Origin: Flaccisagitta enflata
Taxonomy: Eukaryota; Chaetognatha; Sagittoidea; Aphragmophora
Reading direction: 5' to 3'
Length of the DNA stretch: 64,000 bases
Assembly (NCBI GenBank): GCA_965153355.1
Contig: OZ231126.1
Location: forward strand, 52,638,001 to 52,702,000
Part shown: positions 22,681 through 34,814 of the stretch, piece by piece
How positions within the stretch are numbered: position 1 is the stretch's first letter
How the letters are laid out: every line of letters starts with the position of its first letter
Notes under the pieces: model-generated
Told to the model about the DNA's origin: nothing
The model's database searches: none
Seen by the model: the letters and a program-made list of their open reading frames with translations, nothing else
Program-made: the position numbers and the translations under genes

Positions 22681-23880
22681 GGGCTCACCCATCCCTAGAT
22701 ACCCTCCTAAAGAAAATTGAAATACCCATTTATTCTGACTATGTGTTTTCACTCAAGTAACATGTGGGCTACTCAAAAAAATAAAAAACAAAAAAATTCG
22801 CCTGAAAATTTTGTATTTTTTGCCATTTATAGGCAAAAAAACATCATATTTATCATTTTTTTCACTCTAAATCCGTAGAAAATGTTAGTTATGCCCCTGT
22901 GAGCCATGGAATTGGTAGGCATAGATGAAATACACTAGCTGACATGCATAGTAACTAGTCTGAAGCATTTTTGGTTCAATAACATCTAAAAAATCACAAA
23001 AAAAGAGCAAAAAAATTTATTTTTTTGCATTGTTACGACTTTTTTCATTTTTAATTAATAAGAAATGTTAGTTGTGCTACTGTGAGACATGGAATTCATA
23101 GGCATAGGTGAAACACACTAGCTGGTATGCAAAGTAACTAGTTTGAAGCATTTTTGATTCGTTATCAGCTAGAAAGTCATAATAAAGTTACAAAAATAAC
23201 TATTTTTTTGCATTTTTTTACTTTAAACTTTGAAAAAACTTTAAAAATGCTATCAATTTTTGTGAAAATATCAAAGAGCCCTCTTGACAAGGTTTCATTT
23301 TCATTAGTTCCAGTAAATAAAGCTCATATTCTATACAAAAATGTAAAAAAAACCTAACCCATATCTGATCTTGCTATGAAAAGGCAGTGGGGTCTTTTCT
23401 GCTCTTTTCAAGCTGATTTTGAAGCAGTTACTTGATCAAAAACTCATCGCACATGCTGTTTTGCTTACCCTGGATTCTATTCTACCCATTCTATGACTTA
23501 CAAGAGCATTTTTAAAGTTTTCTCAAGGTTAAAAGTAAAAAAAATAGTTATTTTTGCTTTTTTAGGTGACTTTTTAACAAATAACGAACCAAAAATGCTT
23601 CAAACTAGTTACAATGCATGTCAGCTAGTGTGTTTCATCTATGCCTACCAATTCCATGGCTCACAGGGGCATAACTAACATTTTCTACTGATTCAGAGAG
23701 AAAAAAATGCAAAAAATAGTGTTTTTTTGCCTAAAAATGGCAAAAAATCCAAAAATTTCAAGCGGATTTTTTTGTTTTTTATTTTTTTGAGTAGCCCACA
23801 TGTTACTTGAGTGAAAACACATAGTCAGAAAAAATGGGTATTTCGATTTTCTTTAGGAGGGTATCTAGGGATGGGTGGGC
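22681..23880. mobile_element. 1.2-kb foldback element
   Basis: CACCCATCCCTAGATACCCT near 22688 is matched by its inverse near 23855. The arms stay similar for about 300 bp (ACTCAAGTAACATGTGGGCT; CTGACATGCAT; TGAGCCATGGAATTGGTAGG). A partial tandem copy of the arm lies at 23060-23160. Noncoding and AT-rich. Confidence 0.7.
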
Positions 23881-24560
23881 TGCTAAAATCTCGGTGTGCT
23901 ATAATAGAGCTGCTATAATATCGGTTGCGCTATAATGGGCCGTGCTATTTCCGAGCCTGCTGTTTTAGAGACTGCTATTTTGGATGCGCTATAATTTCAT
24001 GTATCCGTCATTTTAGTCAATATAGTCCTTTACATCATTTTAAGTCATTCTAAGTCATTTTAAGTCATTAAAGTCATTCTAAGTCATTTTAAGTCATTCA
24101 TAGTCATTTTTAATCATTCTAAATCATTATTGTCATTTTAGTCAACAAGGTCCTTTACATCATTTTAAGTCATTTTTTTGTCATTCTAAGTCATTGTTAG
24201 TCATTTTTAGTCATTAAAAATCATTAAATTCACTATTGTCATTTTAGTCAATATTGGCCTTTACATCATTTCAAGTCATTTTAAGTCAATCTTAGTCAAT
24301 TTAAATCATTCTAAGTCATTCTTAGTCATTCTAAGTTGTTCAAAATCACTCTAAGTAGTTTTAAGTCATTGTTGTCATTCTAAGTCAATTTAAGTCATTC
24401 TAAGTCAATTTAAGTCAATTTAAGTCAATTCAAGTCATTCTGAGTCATTCTATGTCGTTTTAAGTCATTTTCAATTGTGCTTGTCATTTTAGTTAGTTTT
24501 GACTTTAGTAAGATCATTAGTAAGATCATTAGTAAGATCATTTCAACTCATTTATGGTCA
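23880..24560 (+). repeat. GCTATAAT-type short repeat, then TCATTYTAAG decamer array
   Basis: 23880-24000 has GCTATAAT words spaced 10-20 bp apart. 24000-24560 is a degenerate decamer array like those in HINE subfamily D. It ends at a HINE subfamily B fragment. Confidence 0.75.
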
Positions 24561-24944
24561 CTTTGAGTCAAAAAGTGGGAAAACGCGCATATCCGCCCCT
24601 GCCCATCCGTCCGCAACTGGTGGCCGTGTATCCGGCCTTGTTTTTGAGCACCTTATTAAGGAATCTTATTGAACAAAGACAAAAATTGGATTGATTTGGT
24701 CAAAACATTAGACAATTTAAATACTAAATGTGAGAGAGTTTAGCAATATTTTTCACTTCATTTTCTCAAATTTCTCTTCTTATGTACTCTAAGCTCATGA
24801 AGCTCTTAATCCACTAGAAATGAGTCAATATTGGATATAAATAGTTTCATAACATCTGAAAATATGCAGAAAAATGTTTTACACTCTGTATATTTCAAAA
24901 GCAACAATGTAATGAAAAAAATGTAATGTTAATCCCAATGAGCC

Positions 24945-25128
24945 ACATAGCGGACAATGCAGCCCTCAGTGGGTTGATTGGTTGGTTGGTCGGTCACCTT
25001 TTTGCTTTTTTGGCGTTTTTCAACTTTTTGAGCCTACTGCTTCCGCCTAAATGCTCTGGTGACCTTCTCCAGCACTGCTCCTGCCCACCCGTACGTGACT
25101 GGGGTAGCCGTGTATCCGGCCTTGTTTT
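24945..25128 (-). mobile_element. HINE-like element, reverse, hairpin decayed
   Basis: Short GGTTGG/GGTCGG core, TTTGCTTTTTTGGCG, GCCTAAATGCTCTGGTGACC, CTGCCCACCCGTACGTGACT and CCGTGTATCCGGCCTTGTT. A degenerate forward fragment follows at about 25190-25270. Confidence 0.6.
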
Positions 25129-25584
25129 TATATGTTTCTGACCTGTAAAGAAAAACTGCCCTTAAATGCAGAAAAAGCTAAGTGTTACTGACCAATCAAC
25201 CAACCATCAGACCGACCCTACAACCATCTAACAGACAAAGTGATTAATGGAGTAGGGTGCATGCAACTCAAAATTGAGCTTCAGAACTCATTTTCTCATT
25301 TTCATTTGATATAAAACACTCTGTAATTGTTCTATCCCTATTCAAATTTTCAGCAAATAATTTTGCTTATTTGATAGTATTTTTTGTGCCATGTTTTGAG
25401 TGGTTAACTGTTTTGAGTCAGCATAACGGAAACAAAAAAACAGAATGACAAAAAGTTGCCATTTTTTAGCTGAATATATACTTTTGTGTCTTTTTTGAAG
25501 AGGCTATCTTTAGATATGATGCATGCTATTCCTAAATTATTTGATTTTGTAAAACTAGCCTGGACTGCCTGATAATCTGAAATA

Positions 25585-25920
25585 GTCGCAAAAGCACTAG
25601 ATGGTCAGTGGTACCCGTGGCCTGCCTAGGTAGGTTGTGGTTGAAGTTGAGGGGGGAGCTGTGCGGCGGCCCTGGCTGGAATTTAGGTCTCATGGGTGGG
25701 ATTTTGGTCTCAAGGGTGAGATTTGAGCCTCCAGGTTGGGATTTGAACCTAAAGGCTGGGATTTGGGCCTCAAGACCAGGATTTGGGCCTCGAGACTGAG
25801 ATTTGGGCCTTGAGACTAGGGCTTGAGTCAGGGGGGGACAGATGGATGGAGAAGGAGAAGGAGGCGAAATTTTTGTGAAAGCATACTTCATCGACCCCTA
25901 AAGGGGCCGCTGCCCAATAA
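25585..25920 (-). mobile_element. Foldback-minisatellite element, reverse copy
   Basis: In reverse orientation: tail AGTCGCAAAAGCACTAGATG and GGTCAGTGGTACCCGTGGCC, then a GGGATTTGGGCCTCAAGACC core of about seven units, and CCCCTAAAGGGGCCGCTGCC at the other end. Confidence 0.65.
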
Positions 25921-26392
25921 ATCTGAAATGGATGATCTTTATTCAGATATTTCATATTTGCTGCAAAATCTACAAAATAGGATATTTAGAAAGGATTTTT
26001 GTCATGATTCAGATTTTTAAAAAATCAACTTCACACCACAAAAAAAAAAAAAAAAAAAAAAAAAGAAAAAAAAAATTAAGAAGCATAACTAGAATATCTA
26101 CCTGTTACTTAAGACCAAAATCAGGGTAAAAGCTTAATTTGTTTTGTGATGGCTGCTTACAAGAAATACCTCCTTAATTCTTTCCTTTTTTTTCCATAAT
26201 TGCAAAGATTGCATTATTTCCGATTGTATTCAAAGTTGAGATTTGGAAAATCAAACTCTTAGCTTATCACTAATATTTGCCGACAATTTGATATACATGA
26301 AAATCTATTTTGTACTGGTGGACCAGAAGACAGGTGCGATCAAGAAACATAACAATGCAATCGAAGCAGACAATGATAAGAAAAAACACATT

Positions 26393-26701
26393 TCAGAGTT
26401 CATCTTTGCTTTTTGTCTCAACTCTTTCCCACATTCTAATGTTCCTGAGGCTGGTCCATCCATCAGTCCTGTGATTGGCCAAAGCCCTGATGCCTAAGCA
26501 GCGGAATTTCTCTGTCATTTCAGGTTTGACTCTGCAATATCTGACTTCCCAATGGCTGCGCCACGCGCGGTCAGACAAATCTTCGCAGAGGACAGTCCAT
26601 GTGGCATCGTCATTGCAGGTTTCATCGTTGCTGCCAACAAATTCATAAGAGGATGGAGCCCCTTGAGTAGCAGCCCCTGACTGTGCTGGTTGAAATGAGA
26701 C
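26393..26701 (-). CDS. KDEL paralogue 2, exon 3
   Basis: A 309-bp terminal exon after acceptor ttttttccag, same length as in paralogue 1. It ends SKDEL then TGA at 26393-26395. Confidence 0.78.
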   Translation of the reverse strand, partial: VSFQPAQSGAATQGAPSSYEFVGSNDETCNDDATWTVLCEDLSDRAWRSHWEVRYCRVKPEMTEKFRCLGIRALANHRTDGWTSLRNIRMWERVETKSKDEL

Positions 26702-28338
26702 CTGGAAAAATTGACCATTGGATTGTCAAATACTTATTCATTTTTCTGAAAAAAAAATGCACCATTTAATTTTTTGAAATAATAGCTTTGAAAAATACCC
26801 ACAATGCAAAACAAGCTAGAAGACATTGGTTTTAAACAATTGTTTTGCTTTTCTATTGGGGTATAGATCTCGTTATGCTTGCTTGAGCTATAAAGATACA
26901 TTCTGCGGTTGTATCTGTTTCTGCTTCTGCATATATCGTCTGCGTCTGTGTCTATCATCTGAATAATCTATAGATAAATTCTACACTTAACGTGTGGCCA
27001 TACACTAATGTAGTGAAACAATGTTCAATGTTAATGCCTTACCTCTGACGCTCTGACGCCAGAGTTTTTGAAGTCGTACCAAATCATGACAGGTGGATTT
27101 TGAGCGACCTTATTTAGTGATGGGGGCCCAATGTGCCAACCGTTGTCCACTGGCATTTGAGATTTGAAGCCATTTGCAGGGAGCCAGTGGTCATGACGAG
27201 AACTTGTAGCACCCGCCACACCACCGATAAATTTCATCTCCCTTTTGCGATAAACTGCATTGGCGCATGGACAAGATTATGAAGGATGATTGAGTGATAT
27301 TTGCTTATGTCAGGTTTATGTAAGAAAGGAGGGGTAGTGAAAAAACAAGCCCGACCGGGCAAAGATGCGTCCGGACTGTGTCTCTGCGTGTATTGATCAT
27401 GTGACATATACGGAGAGACAGATGGACGAACAGACGGGTGAAATGATTGAGTAATAGAGGAGGCTCTCAAAACATGCTGGTTGATCATTTGTTTCAGTGT
27501 AGGATCTCACCGTGGCCAAAAACAGCCGAGAAACGCGGTTTTTGCACAGGCGTAACGGACCGACCGACGGACGGACGGACCGACCGACCGACGGACCGAC
27601 CGACGGACGGACGGACGGACCGACCGACGGACCGACCGACGGACGGACGGACGGACAAACCCTCTTATAGAGATGCGAGGACGCATCTAAAAAGAGAGAG
27701 AGATAAATTAGAGAGTAAGTTCAAAGGCTGAATCAAGGATGTTCGAAAATAAAACTTGTCAAAAGGCCATATTTGCCCATTACTAATCGCAAGTAGGTGG
27801 GCATTGGGCAATGAAAGTGATTCAAAACTATTTTGGTCATTAGGTAGGAGCCGGGTTGTCTAAACTACTCAAGCCAGATTTAAACGACCAACCGACCAAT
27901 AATCAGGTAAACCGCCATTTTGTTTATTCTTTGGTTAGCTGTGCGGGGTGCGCATTTTTTGGTTGTAATGTAACGTTGTCCAACTAAAACGTGTAGAATC
28001 ACGTTCACGGCACCAAGATTTGCGACATTTCTTTATTACATAGCGTTTTGGTGCACACCCAACGAGGATCTCATGCCTCGCAAAGGAAATCAAAAAGCAC
28101 AGTTGGTTATTTCGTTGTTTGGTCGATCGGTTGATATAACAAACCGTATGGACAAATTGCCTGAAAAAAAAAAACAAACAAAAAAAAAACAACGAATAAG
28201 GGTTAGTAAGGTATTACTTGCTTGTATATAGTTACTGTTACCTGGAAAAGGGAGGGCATTCTGCTCTTCAGCTATCGACAATGAGGAAACCACAATTGTA
28301 AGTACTAAACACGTCCAGCCATATGTTAAATGAACCAT
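26393..28338 (-). CDS. ER-luminal galactose-binding-like protein with C-terminal KDEL (paralogue 2)
   Basis: Exons, read on the minus strand: 28338-28242, 27254-27043 and 26701-26393, all with GT-AG junctions and consistent phase, giving about 205 residues. The leader is MVHLTYGWTCLVLTIVVSSL, then SIAEEQNALPFP. The body carries GGVAGATSSRHDHWLPANGF, MIWYDFKNSGVRASE and FRCLGIRAL...DGWTSLRNIRMWE, an F5/8C/discoidin-like pattern. The last four residues are KDEL. This compact copy (introns of 987 and 341 bp) is the clearest model and validates paralogue 1, 5.6 kb downstream on the same strand. Function is inferred: a soluble ER protein that may bind glycans or a client surface. No family name is recognised. 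Confidence 0.78.
27043..27254 (-). CDS. KDEL paralogue 2, exon 2
   Basis: A 212-bp exon between acceptor ...ccaatgcag and donor GAG|GTAAGG. It is homologous to paralogue 1 exon 2 but three residues longer in the PPSLNKVAQNPP loop. Confidence 0.76.
27540..27692 (+). mobile_element. HINE-like element, subfamily C, terminal half
   Basis: About 100 bp of pure GACC/GACG tetranucleotide, then ACAAACCCTCTTATAGAG and the hairpin AGATGCGAGGACGCATCT followed by AAAAA. Confidence 0.6.
28242..28338 (-). CDS. KDEL paralogue 2, exon 1 (signal peptide)
   Basis: A 97-bp coding part: ATG, a hydrophobic leader with SSLSIA, EEQNALPFP and one split base before donor GTAACAG. A HINE-like element lies about 140 bp upstream (28481-28717). 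Confidence 0.7.
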
Positions 28339-28480
28339 CTCGCCGAAAAATAGACGGAAATCAAAATAGGAAAATGCCCACAATTTAAGAAAGGCTCTCC
28401 TGTTTGTCGGACTTGCACGAGGAAGGTTTTAAGGTTTCCCGTTTTGGTGAACCGTCTTATATACTGGCCGTCTCTTTAAA

Positions 28481-28717
28481 ACAAGGCCGGATACACGGCT
28501 ACCCCAGTCGCGTGCGGGTGGGCAGGGGCCATATTTGAGGTCAGTGGAGCATTTGGGCAGGAGCAGTATAGCCAAAAACCCCAGAAACGCAAAAAAAAAA
28601 AAAATGTGACGGACCGACGGACGGACGGACCGACGGACCGACGGACGGACGGACCGACGGACGGACGGACCGACGGACCGACAAAGCGGGGTGTAGAGTC
28701 GCGTAGCACGCGACTAA
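28481..28717 (+). mobile_element. HINE-like short element, full copy
   Basis: Left end ACAAGGCCGGATACACGGCT, a GTCGCGTGCGGGTGGGCAG block, TTTGGGCAGGAGCAG, a (GACG/GACC)n tetranucleotide core, ACAAAGCGGGGTGTAG and the terminal palindrome AGTCGCGTAGCACGCGACT followed by AA. The end CTAA fits a Helitron-like CTRR terminus. Tetranucleotide cores are typical of Helentron-associated elements. No protein is encoded. Confidence 0.7.
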
Positions 28718-28897
28718 TAAAAGAAGATCATGATTGTGTTTAATCTTTTTTAATAAATTGGATTAACTTCCTTTAGATCATTGTTAATACTCGTGATGTC
28801 TCTCGATGGATTCGTTACATGCGGAGGCTTTCATCTCCCCCTAACAAAAACGCTTTGATAAGTTAAGGCTTGTCCTCATGATAAATGGAAAGTGTAT

Positions 28898-28992
<95 letters not shown>
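28898..28992 (+). repeat. (AAC)n
   Basis: About 95 bp of pure AAC trinucleotide. Confidence 0.95.
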
Positions 28993-29187
28993 AATTGAAT
29001 AAAGTTAGCATACAAGTAAAAAAAAAAGATAAAAAAGGAACTTTCATCTCTGTATAGTTTTGGCTTTTACCTATATCCCTTAAAATCCAATCTTAGGTCG
29101 ATATAGGTTATAACTCAACACATTCTGGTAAAAAAACAATTTTCCGTAACCCCTACAGGTGTTCGCTATCCTTAGTAAAATCCAATC

Positions 29188-30787
29188 TATCTGTGTCCCA
29201 GGTGAGTTGTAACATAAAGAATGGACATATCTCTGCTTCTAAGTCATCAAATCAATTTCTGAAAAAAAGATCTAAAAAGATCTTGGTCTGCACTTTTTGC
29301 ATGCAAAATTTCATGACAATCGGAGCATTTGTCTAGGGACCACATTTCTTTGAAATACACAAGTGATTTCTGACCATGTCTTTTCTTGGTTTTTTGGGCA
29401 GCGGCCCCGAAGGGGACGAAGTCCTGTAGAACACAGGGGGAATCTGTCCGTCCGTACGTCCGTCCGTCCGTCCCCCCCCGCCCCATTCTCAGGGCTTCGT
29501 CACCTTTGGGGCCAAAATCCAAGCAAAATGGCCCAAATCTAAGCAAAATGACCCAAATCCAAGCAAAATGGCTAAAATCTGGCTAGAAAATCAAAATTTT
29601 AGTCAAAATTCTATCATTTTGGCCCCTAAGATCTAGATCCTGGTTTCTAATACCCAGATTCTGGCCTCTAAAACCCTAATCCTAGCCTCAGAGATCTAGA
29701 TCTTGATCTCTGTGACCCAGATTCTGGCCTCCAAGACCCAGGATCTGGCCTCAAGGCCCTAGATCCTGGCCTCAGAGACCCAAATCCTGGCCTCAGAGAC
29801 CCAATTCTGGCCTCAGAGACCCAATTCTGGCCTCAGAGACTCAAACCCTGGCCTCTGAGACCAAGAAATTGGTCTCTGAGACCCAGATTCTGGCCTCAGA
29901 GACCCAAATCCCGGCCTGCTCCCCCCTCAACTTAGATAACAAACTTCTCAAGAAGGGCAGGGGTACCCTTGTCCATATACTGCCTTTTGTCATTTCTCCA
30001 TGTTATTCAAAGAGAGTTTGAATAACAGGGCTTCCTTGACAAAAGGAAGGCTGAGAGAAGGACGGACGGACGGATGGACGGACGGACAGATTCCCCCTGT
30101 GTTCTACAGGACTTCGTCCCCTTCGGGGCCGCTGCCCTGCTCCCCCTCAACCTAAATCACATACTACTCAAGCAGGGCACGGGTACCGCTGACCACTTAC
30201 TGCCTTTGGGCTGCTATTACTTTTTACTGTACTTGGAAGTAGCTGTCTTCAACTGCTTCGCAATTTTTAACCAATTGAGCTAAAACCCTGCGATTGGTCT
30301 CAAATGGCAGATAATTTGTCATAGATTTTAGATTACCAAAAAAATTTAAGTTTCTTAAAATTTTGTGAGATTTTCATTAATTTTTTTTAGATTTCCCCTT
30401 TTGATTTTGACAATCTTTGACCAAAATCATCAATAAAGTCATTGATTGTCAAAATTTTCCAAAATTTCAAAGCAGATGTACAATCTATGTATAAACATCT
30501 TTCAATTGAGACCAATCCCAGATTTTTAGATCAATTTGTCAAAGAATGATAGTCGGTTAAAGTCAGCTACTTCCAAGAACAGCTATAAAAAAGATAATTT
30601 TCCACTAAATGTTACCACTCATTTGATATTTTTCTGACCGGCAACTATCCAAAAATCAAAGTTGAAGTTTGGTATAACAAAAAGTGCAAATCTAGATCTC
30701 CATAGATCCATTTTCAAATTTTTTTTTGAGGACTTAAAAGCAGAGATATGTCGATTTTTTATGTTACAACTGACTTGGGACACCCTG
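29188..30787. repeat. Inverted repeat arms surrounding a foldback-minisatellite element
   Basis: GTGTCCCAGGTGAGTTGTAA with CATATCTCTGCTTCTAAGTC at 29190-29270 is inverted near 30705-30787 at roughly 85% identity by eye. The arms enclose 29396-30165 and a second inverted pair at 30231-30575 (CTTGGAAGTAGCTG). Confidence 0.6.
29396..30165 (+). mobile_element. Foldback-minisatellite element
   Basis: The left arm GGGCAGCGGCCCCGAAGGGG (continuing ACGAAGTCCTGTAG and a GTCC tract) is inverted at 30060-30140. The core is a roughly 20-bp repeat of GGCCTCAGAGACCCAAATCC type. The right side continues into GGCACGGGTACCGCTGACCA. Confidence 0.7.
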
Positions 30788-30946
30788 TAAGTGTCAAGTT
30801 CATTGGCGACAAAAATGTTAATCAAGTTGTTAAGTTTTTGGGCGGACATAGTCACCCATTCAGTCAAGCATTTGTCTAATATTCAGCCAGACAAACCAAT
30901 TGGCTTACAGACTATGTCTTTTCGTTTCCGTGGATATCTTATATTT

Positions 30947-31186
30947 GGGGCGTGTTTCTAGTGAAGACGAAAAACGCGTTTGTTCCCGTGGAACGCGATA
31001 ACAGTGTGAACACATATTCAAGAATTTCAACTGTCCCACAAGGGAGTGAGTGAAGTGAGTAAGCGAGCGTAGCGAAGCGTAGCGCTGCAAAGCGAGTGAA
31101 CGGAGTGAGCGGTGCGAGCGAACGAACGTAGCGAGCGACCGAGTGGCCCTTTCAAAACGCGATCGTCTTTGACTAGAAACGCCCCC
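30947..31186. mobile_element. Foldback MITE, GGGGCGTTTCTAGTCAAAG ends, copy 1
   Basis: Ends GGGGCGTGTTTCTAGTGAAG and, inverted, GGGGGCGTTTCTAGTCAAAG. The interior is a GC-rich run of GCGAGCG/AGCGAAGCG-type words. It is about 90% alike by eye, in inverted orientation, to 53825-54089. Confidence 0.7.
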
Positions 31187-31489
31187 TTATTCGCGTTGGT
31201 AATGATAAGGCTGTAGCAACAAATCACTAATGTCGTCGATTCCCGCGGTAGGTGCGGTGGGAATTTGACAGACCTTATTACTAACGCTATCGACGACCTC
31301 TTCATGTTTGTTGTTCCAGACCACACGCAGAGAGAACACAAGAAGCCTCAAATATCCTCGCACTAGGGTGTGGCACTACGCAAAACCTTAGTATAGTAGA
31401 TCATGAGGGCTATGAAAACACTGGACAGCCAAATCCCTGCCTCTACTATCTCTCACTGGATGGTCCATAATTCTAGAAAATCTCCTTTT

Positions 31490-32205
31490 TGGGCAGCGGC
31501 CCCGAAGGGGCCGATGACCTATGCTTTCACACAGGAGAAATTTCTCCTCCTTCTCCTCCTCCTCCTTCTTCTCCTACGTCCCCCCCCCCCCGTTGAGACC
31601 CAAATCCTAGTCTCGAGGCCGTAATCCTAGTCTCAAGGCCCAAATCCTAGCCTTGAGGCTCAAATCCCAGCCTCAAAGCTCAAATCCCAGCCTCAAAGCT
31701 GAAATCACAGCCTCAAAGCTCAAATCCCAGTCTCAAAGCACAAATCCCAGCCTCAAAGCTAAAATCCAGCTTCGAGGCTCAATCTCAGCCTTGAGGCTCA
31801 AATCCCAGCCTCAAGACACATACCCAAGCCTCAAAGCTCAAATCTCAGCCTCAAGGCTCAAATTCCAGCCTCAAGGCTCAAATCCCAGCCTCAAGGCCCA
31901 AATCCTAGCCTCAAGGCTCAAATCCCAGCCTTGAGGCTCAAATCCCAGCCTTGAGGCTCAAATCCCAGCCTTGTGGCTCAAATATCAGCTCGGGGCTCTA
32001 AATGCAGCTCCTAGGCTCAAATCCCAGCCGCAAGGCTCATATCCCAGCCTCCAGGCCCTAATTCCAGCCTTAAGGCTCATATAAAAACAGCATAGGTCAT
32101 CGGCCCCTTCGGGGCCGCTGCCCCTCTAACCACCTCACACCAACATACACTCAAATAGGGGCAACGGGTACCGCTGACCATCTAACGCTTTTGCGACTAT
32201 TGACA
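31490..32205 (+). mobile_element. Foldback-minisatellite element, best copy
   Basis: The arms GGGCAGCGGCCCCGAAGGGG + CCGATGACCTATG and their inverse at 32093-32124 enclose about 23 copies of a 20-bp unit, CAAATCCCAGCCTCAAGGCT. Each unit contains the 12-bp palindrome AGCCTYRAGGCT. The right tail GGGTACCGCTGACCATCTAA then CGCTTTTGCGACTATT is shared with other copies. Confidence 0.75.
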
Positions 32206-34790
32206 TGTATTCGATCTTTTGTGAATCCTACTATCTAGATCAAAAGTATATCGGCAAGATCATTATCAGACTGTTAATTCATCAAATGACTAGAAAAACC
32301 ATAATTTGATCTTTGGGATTCTTTGTATATATCTTGTGAGCAACAATCACGGCCTAAATTATCTTCATATGCTCTTGAAGAGATATTTTGAGAAAGGATG
32401 ACACAGTCTTCCCTCACACCTTCAGAGCAGAATTTTTTTTATCCATATCAAACGATGCGCGATACCTTCTCCATAGCTGCTTACTCACAAACCATCTGAT
32501 CTATAACCAAGTTTGGAGTGACCATGGTAATGACAAGGCGATCCTATGGCATCAGTGTAGCAGCTGTAGAGTTGGACAACAACCTTAAACTAACAAAAAA
32601 ATAACTCTTGGCCAACTACCAAAAGCAACAAGAAATAAAATATAATTTTTCAGCCATTTTCAATTGAAGTGGCATTCTTGTTTTGCCCGTCATTTCTAAA
32701 CAAATCAAGCTACAAAAACGCGGTTGGTGGCACTAGATCAGAAATTCGATGTAGTTTCAGAATCTTACTGATTTTTATATGATTTTTTTATTCTTAGCAG
32801 AGATATGACCCAAAACGCTCGCCGATATATATATATGTTCTAGATAGTACAACATTTATGATTCCATGTTTAATTTTAGTCATTGAAATCTGCTATTTGA
32901 ATCATTCAAGGTAATGACATAAAAATACCAATGACTTGAAATGACTCTTTGGACGAATTAAAAATCATTAAAGTGGCTTTCCCTACCCTCAGAAATTGAG
33001 TCATGCGACTTTGAACAGTTGCTTTGAGTTCAATTTTGGATTTCCCTGACATTTTGGTTTTATGATGAGACACTGGTATGGATGTTATTATTTGTGGGAT
33101 TCCCCAACCAATCGAGAGCAACCTTGAAATGAGTGTGTTCTAGAAAGTTTGTCTTCCATTCCGCGCTTTAGGCGGTCCATGCACCTCTAAAAGAAATGGA
33201 GTCCGTCGGCTGGTCTGTCCGTGCTGACTGGCCTTATGTAATGCTTTTGTTAAACTACTATTGAAAAGCTGAATCAATACCAAGTTTTGTTCCTTTGCTC
33301 ACAAACCATGGAGGTAACTTGTTGTGATGAATATTTGTACTCTCTTTAGCGATTGGTCTGTCGGTTCATCCGTGTCCTGGTAAAAAAATTGGATCTGGAC
33401 TCTGTTTGTGGCAGGTTTTTGCGTCATAAACCCTGCCCAAATCTGGCCTCCTACATCATTATCCTGTACTTTGTACTGGCCCTGGGCAGCTGTATTTACG
33501 ACCCTGTTTCATAAACCCAAGACTCGGTCTAACTCGATGTGAATAGAATTAAGCGATTTTTCTCCTTTTTTTCCTTTTTCTATACTCTGACGTCTATTTT
33601 TCTTTTTCTCATCCAACATATAAACGTTTGTTCTAGAATCGAATATTTTAAGCTGAGGGCCTTACACACAAAATAAACCAAGAGAAGAAAAAGATGATTT
33701 CACGCAAATATTTGTCAAGTTGTGATTCTACCAATTATACCAAAACCTAGCATTGTTGCCACTCTCATTTCAATTCTAAGACGTGTTTAATGGGATTAAG
33801 TGCTTCTCTTTAAAACTATATCCTGACCGCGTGTTTAGTGGCACGTTACAGACTTTAGGCTAAAGGCAGTTTCCACAATAAACTAGACTGGCGGAAATTA
33901 GGCGACTGAATTCGTTAACATTAATAAAAATGTCATAATTTCATAATGGTTGCACCTAATAGCTTGAAATTTGAGTCTTAGGCTCAGAATTTGATATTCT
34001 TTTAGATCATATAAAAAAGAAATATTCTAATACTTAAAATATGTTCAACTGTGTTATTCTTATCATATTCCGAGTAACATTAGAGTAACAGGGTGTTAAC
34101 ATATTACGTCACACTCTTCAAAAATCAATATTTCTAGTTAGAATTGACATTGAGGTCTGAAATTTTGCATGTAACCTGGGTTATGTCTGTACAAAAGGGG
34201 GAAAAAAGAAATTTTTCATAATACCTAGGACATTATCATTTAAAGTATACTACATTACTATATGTCAAAATTGAAAAAATCATCATTTTAGACAAATCAA
34301 CTAAAAATGAAATTTTTCCATAGTAAATGACAACTGGTTACCATAGAATCTTCAGTTCTTCTTTAGGAATTGCAATTAAACAAAAATAATCAACAGTTGA
34401 GAAGGCTTAATGATTTTTTGATATTTTTTTTATTGTGGTTTTGAGTGTGACATCAGTGTGACATTAAAAAAGGGGGTGATTTTAGCCTATTTTTTGCTAC
34501 ATAGCCTATCATAATTTTAAGTATGAAGGATATTGGCTAAGCACTGAATCCCTGGTAATGTGTTACAACAGCTTCTATCATGAAAAAAAAAGATGGACAT
34601 GATAAAAACAATTTTTTTGCCTGTTACATCATGAATTTTGGCTGGGCTGGTTTATTGTGGAATTGACCTAAAGTATTCTTTCTTTGTTTTCCCATCCTTC
34701 ACACAACATTACATATTATATTGTCAACAACTTTTTTTTTGTCCTTTGACACATTTTATCTCAGTCTCATCCACACAATATAACTCCTTT
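32206..34790. other. No gene seen (2.6 kb)
   Basis: AT-rich intergenic DNA. No frame over about 70 codons has support and no strong repeat was recognised. A faint HINE-like word (CGGCTGGTCTGTCCG) occurs near 33207. Confidence 0.55.
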
Positions 34791-34814
34791 TTTGATCATT
34801 ACATTATCATTACA

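Noticed and set aside
31653-31934. Repetitive 93-codon frame with KSQPQGSNPSLKAQI units
   Set aside because: Produced by the 20-bp minisatellite, whose period is not a multiple of three.
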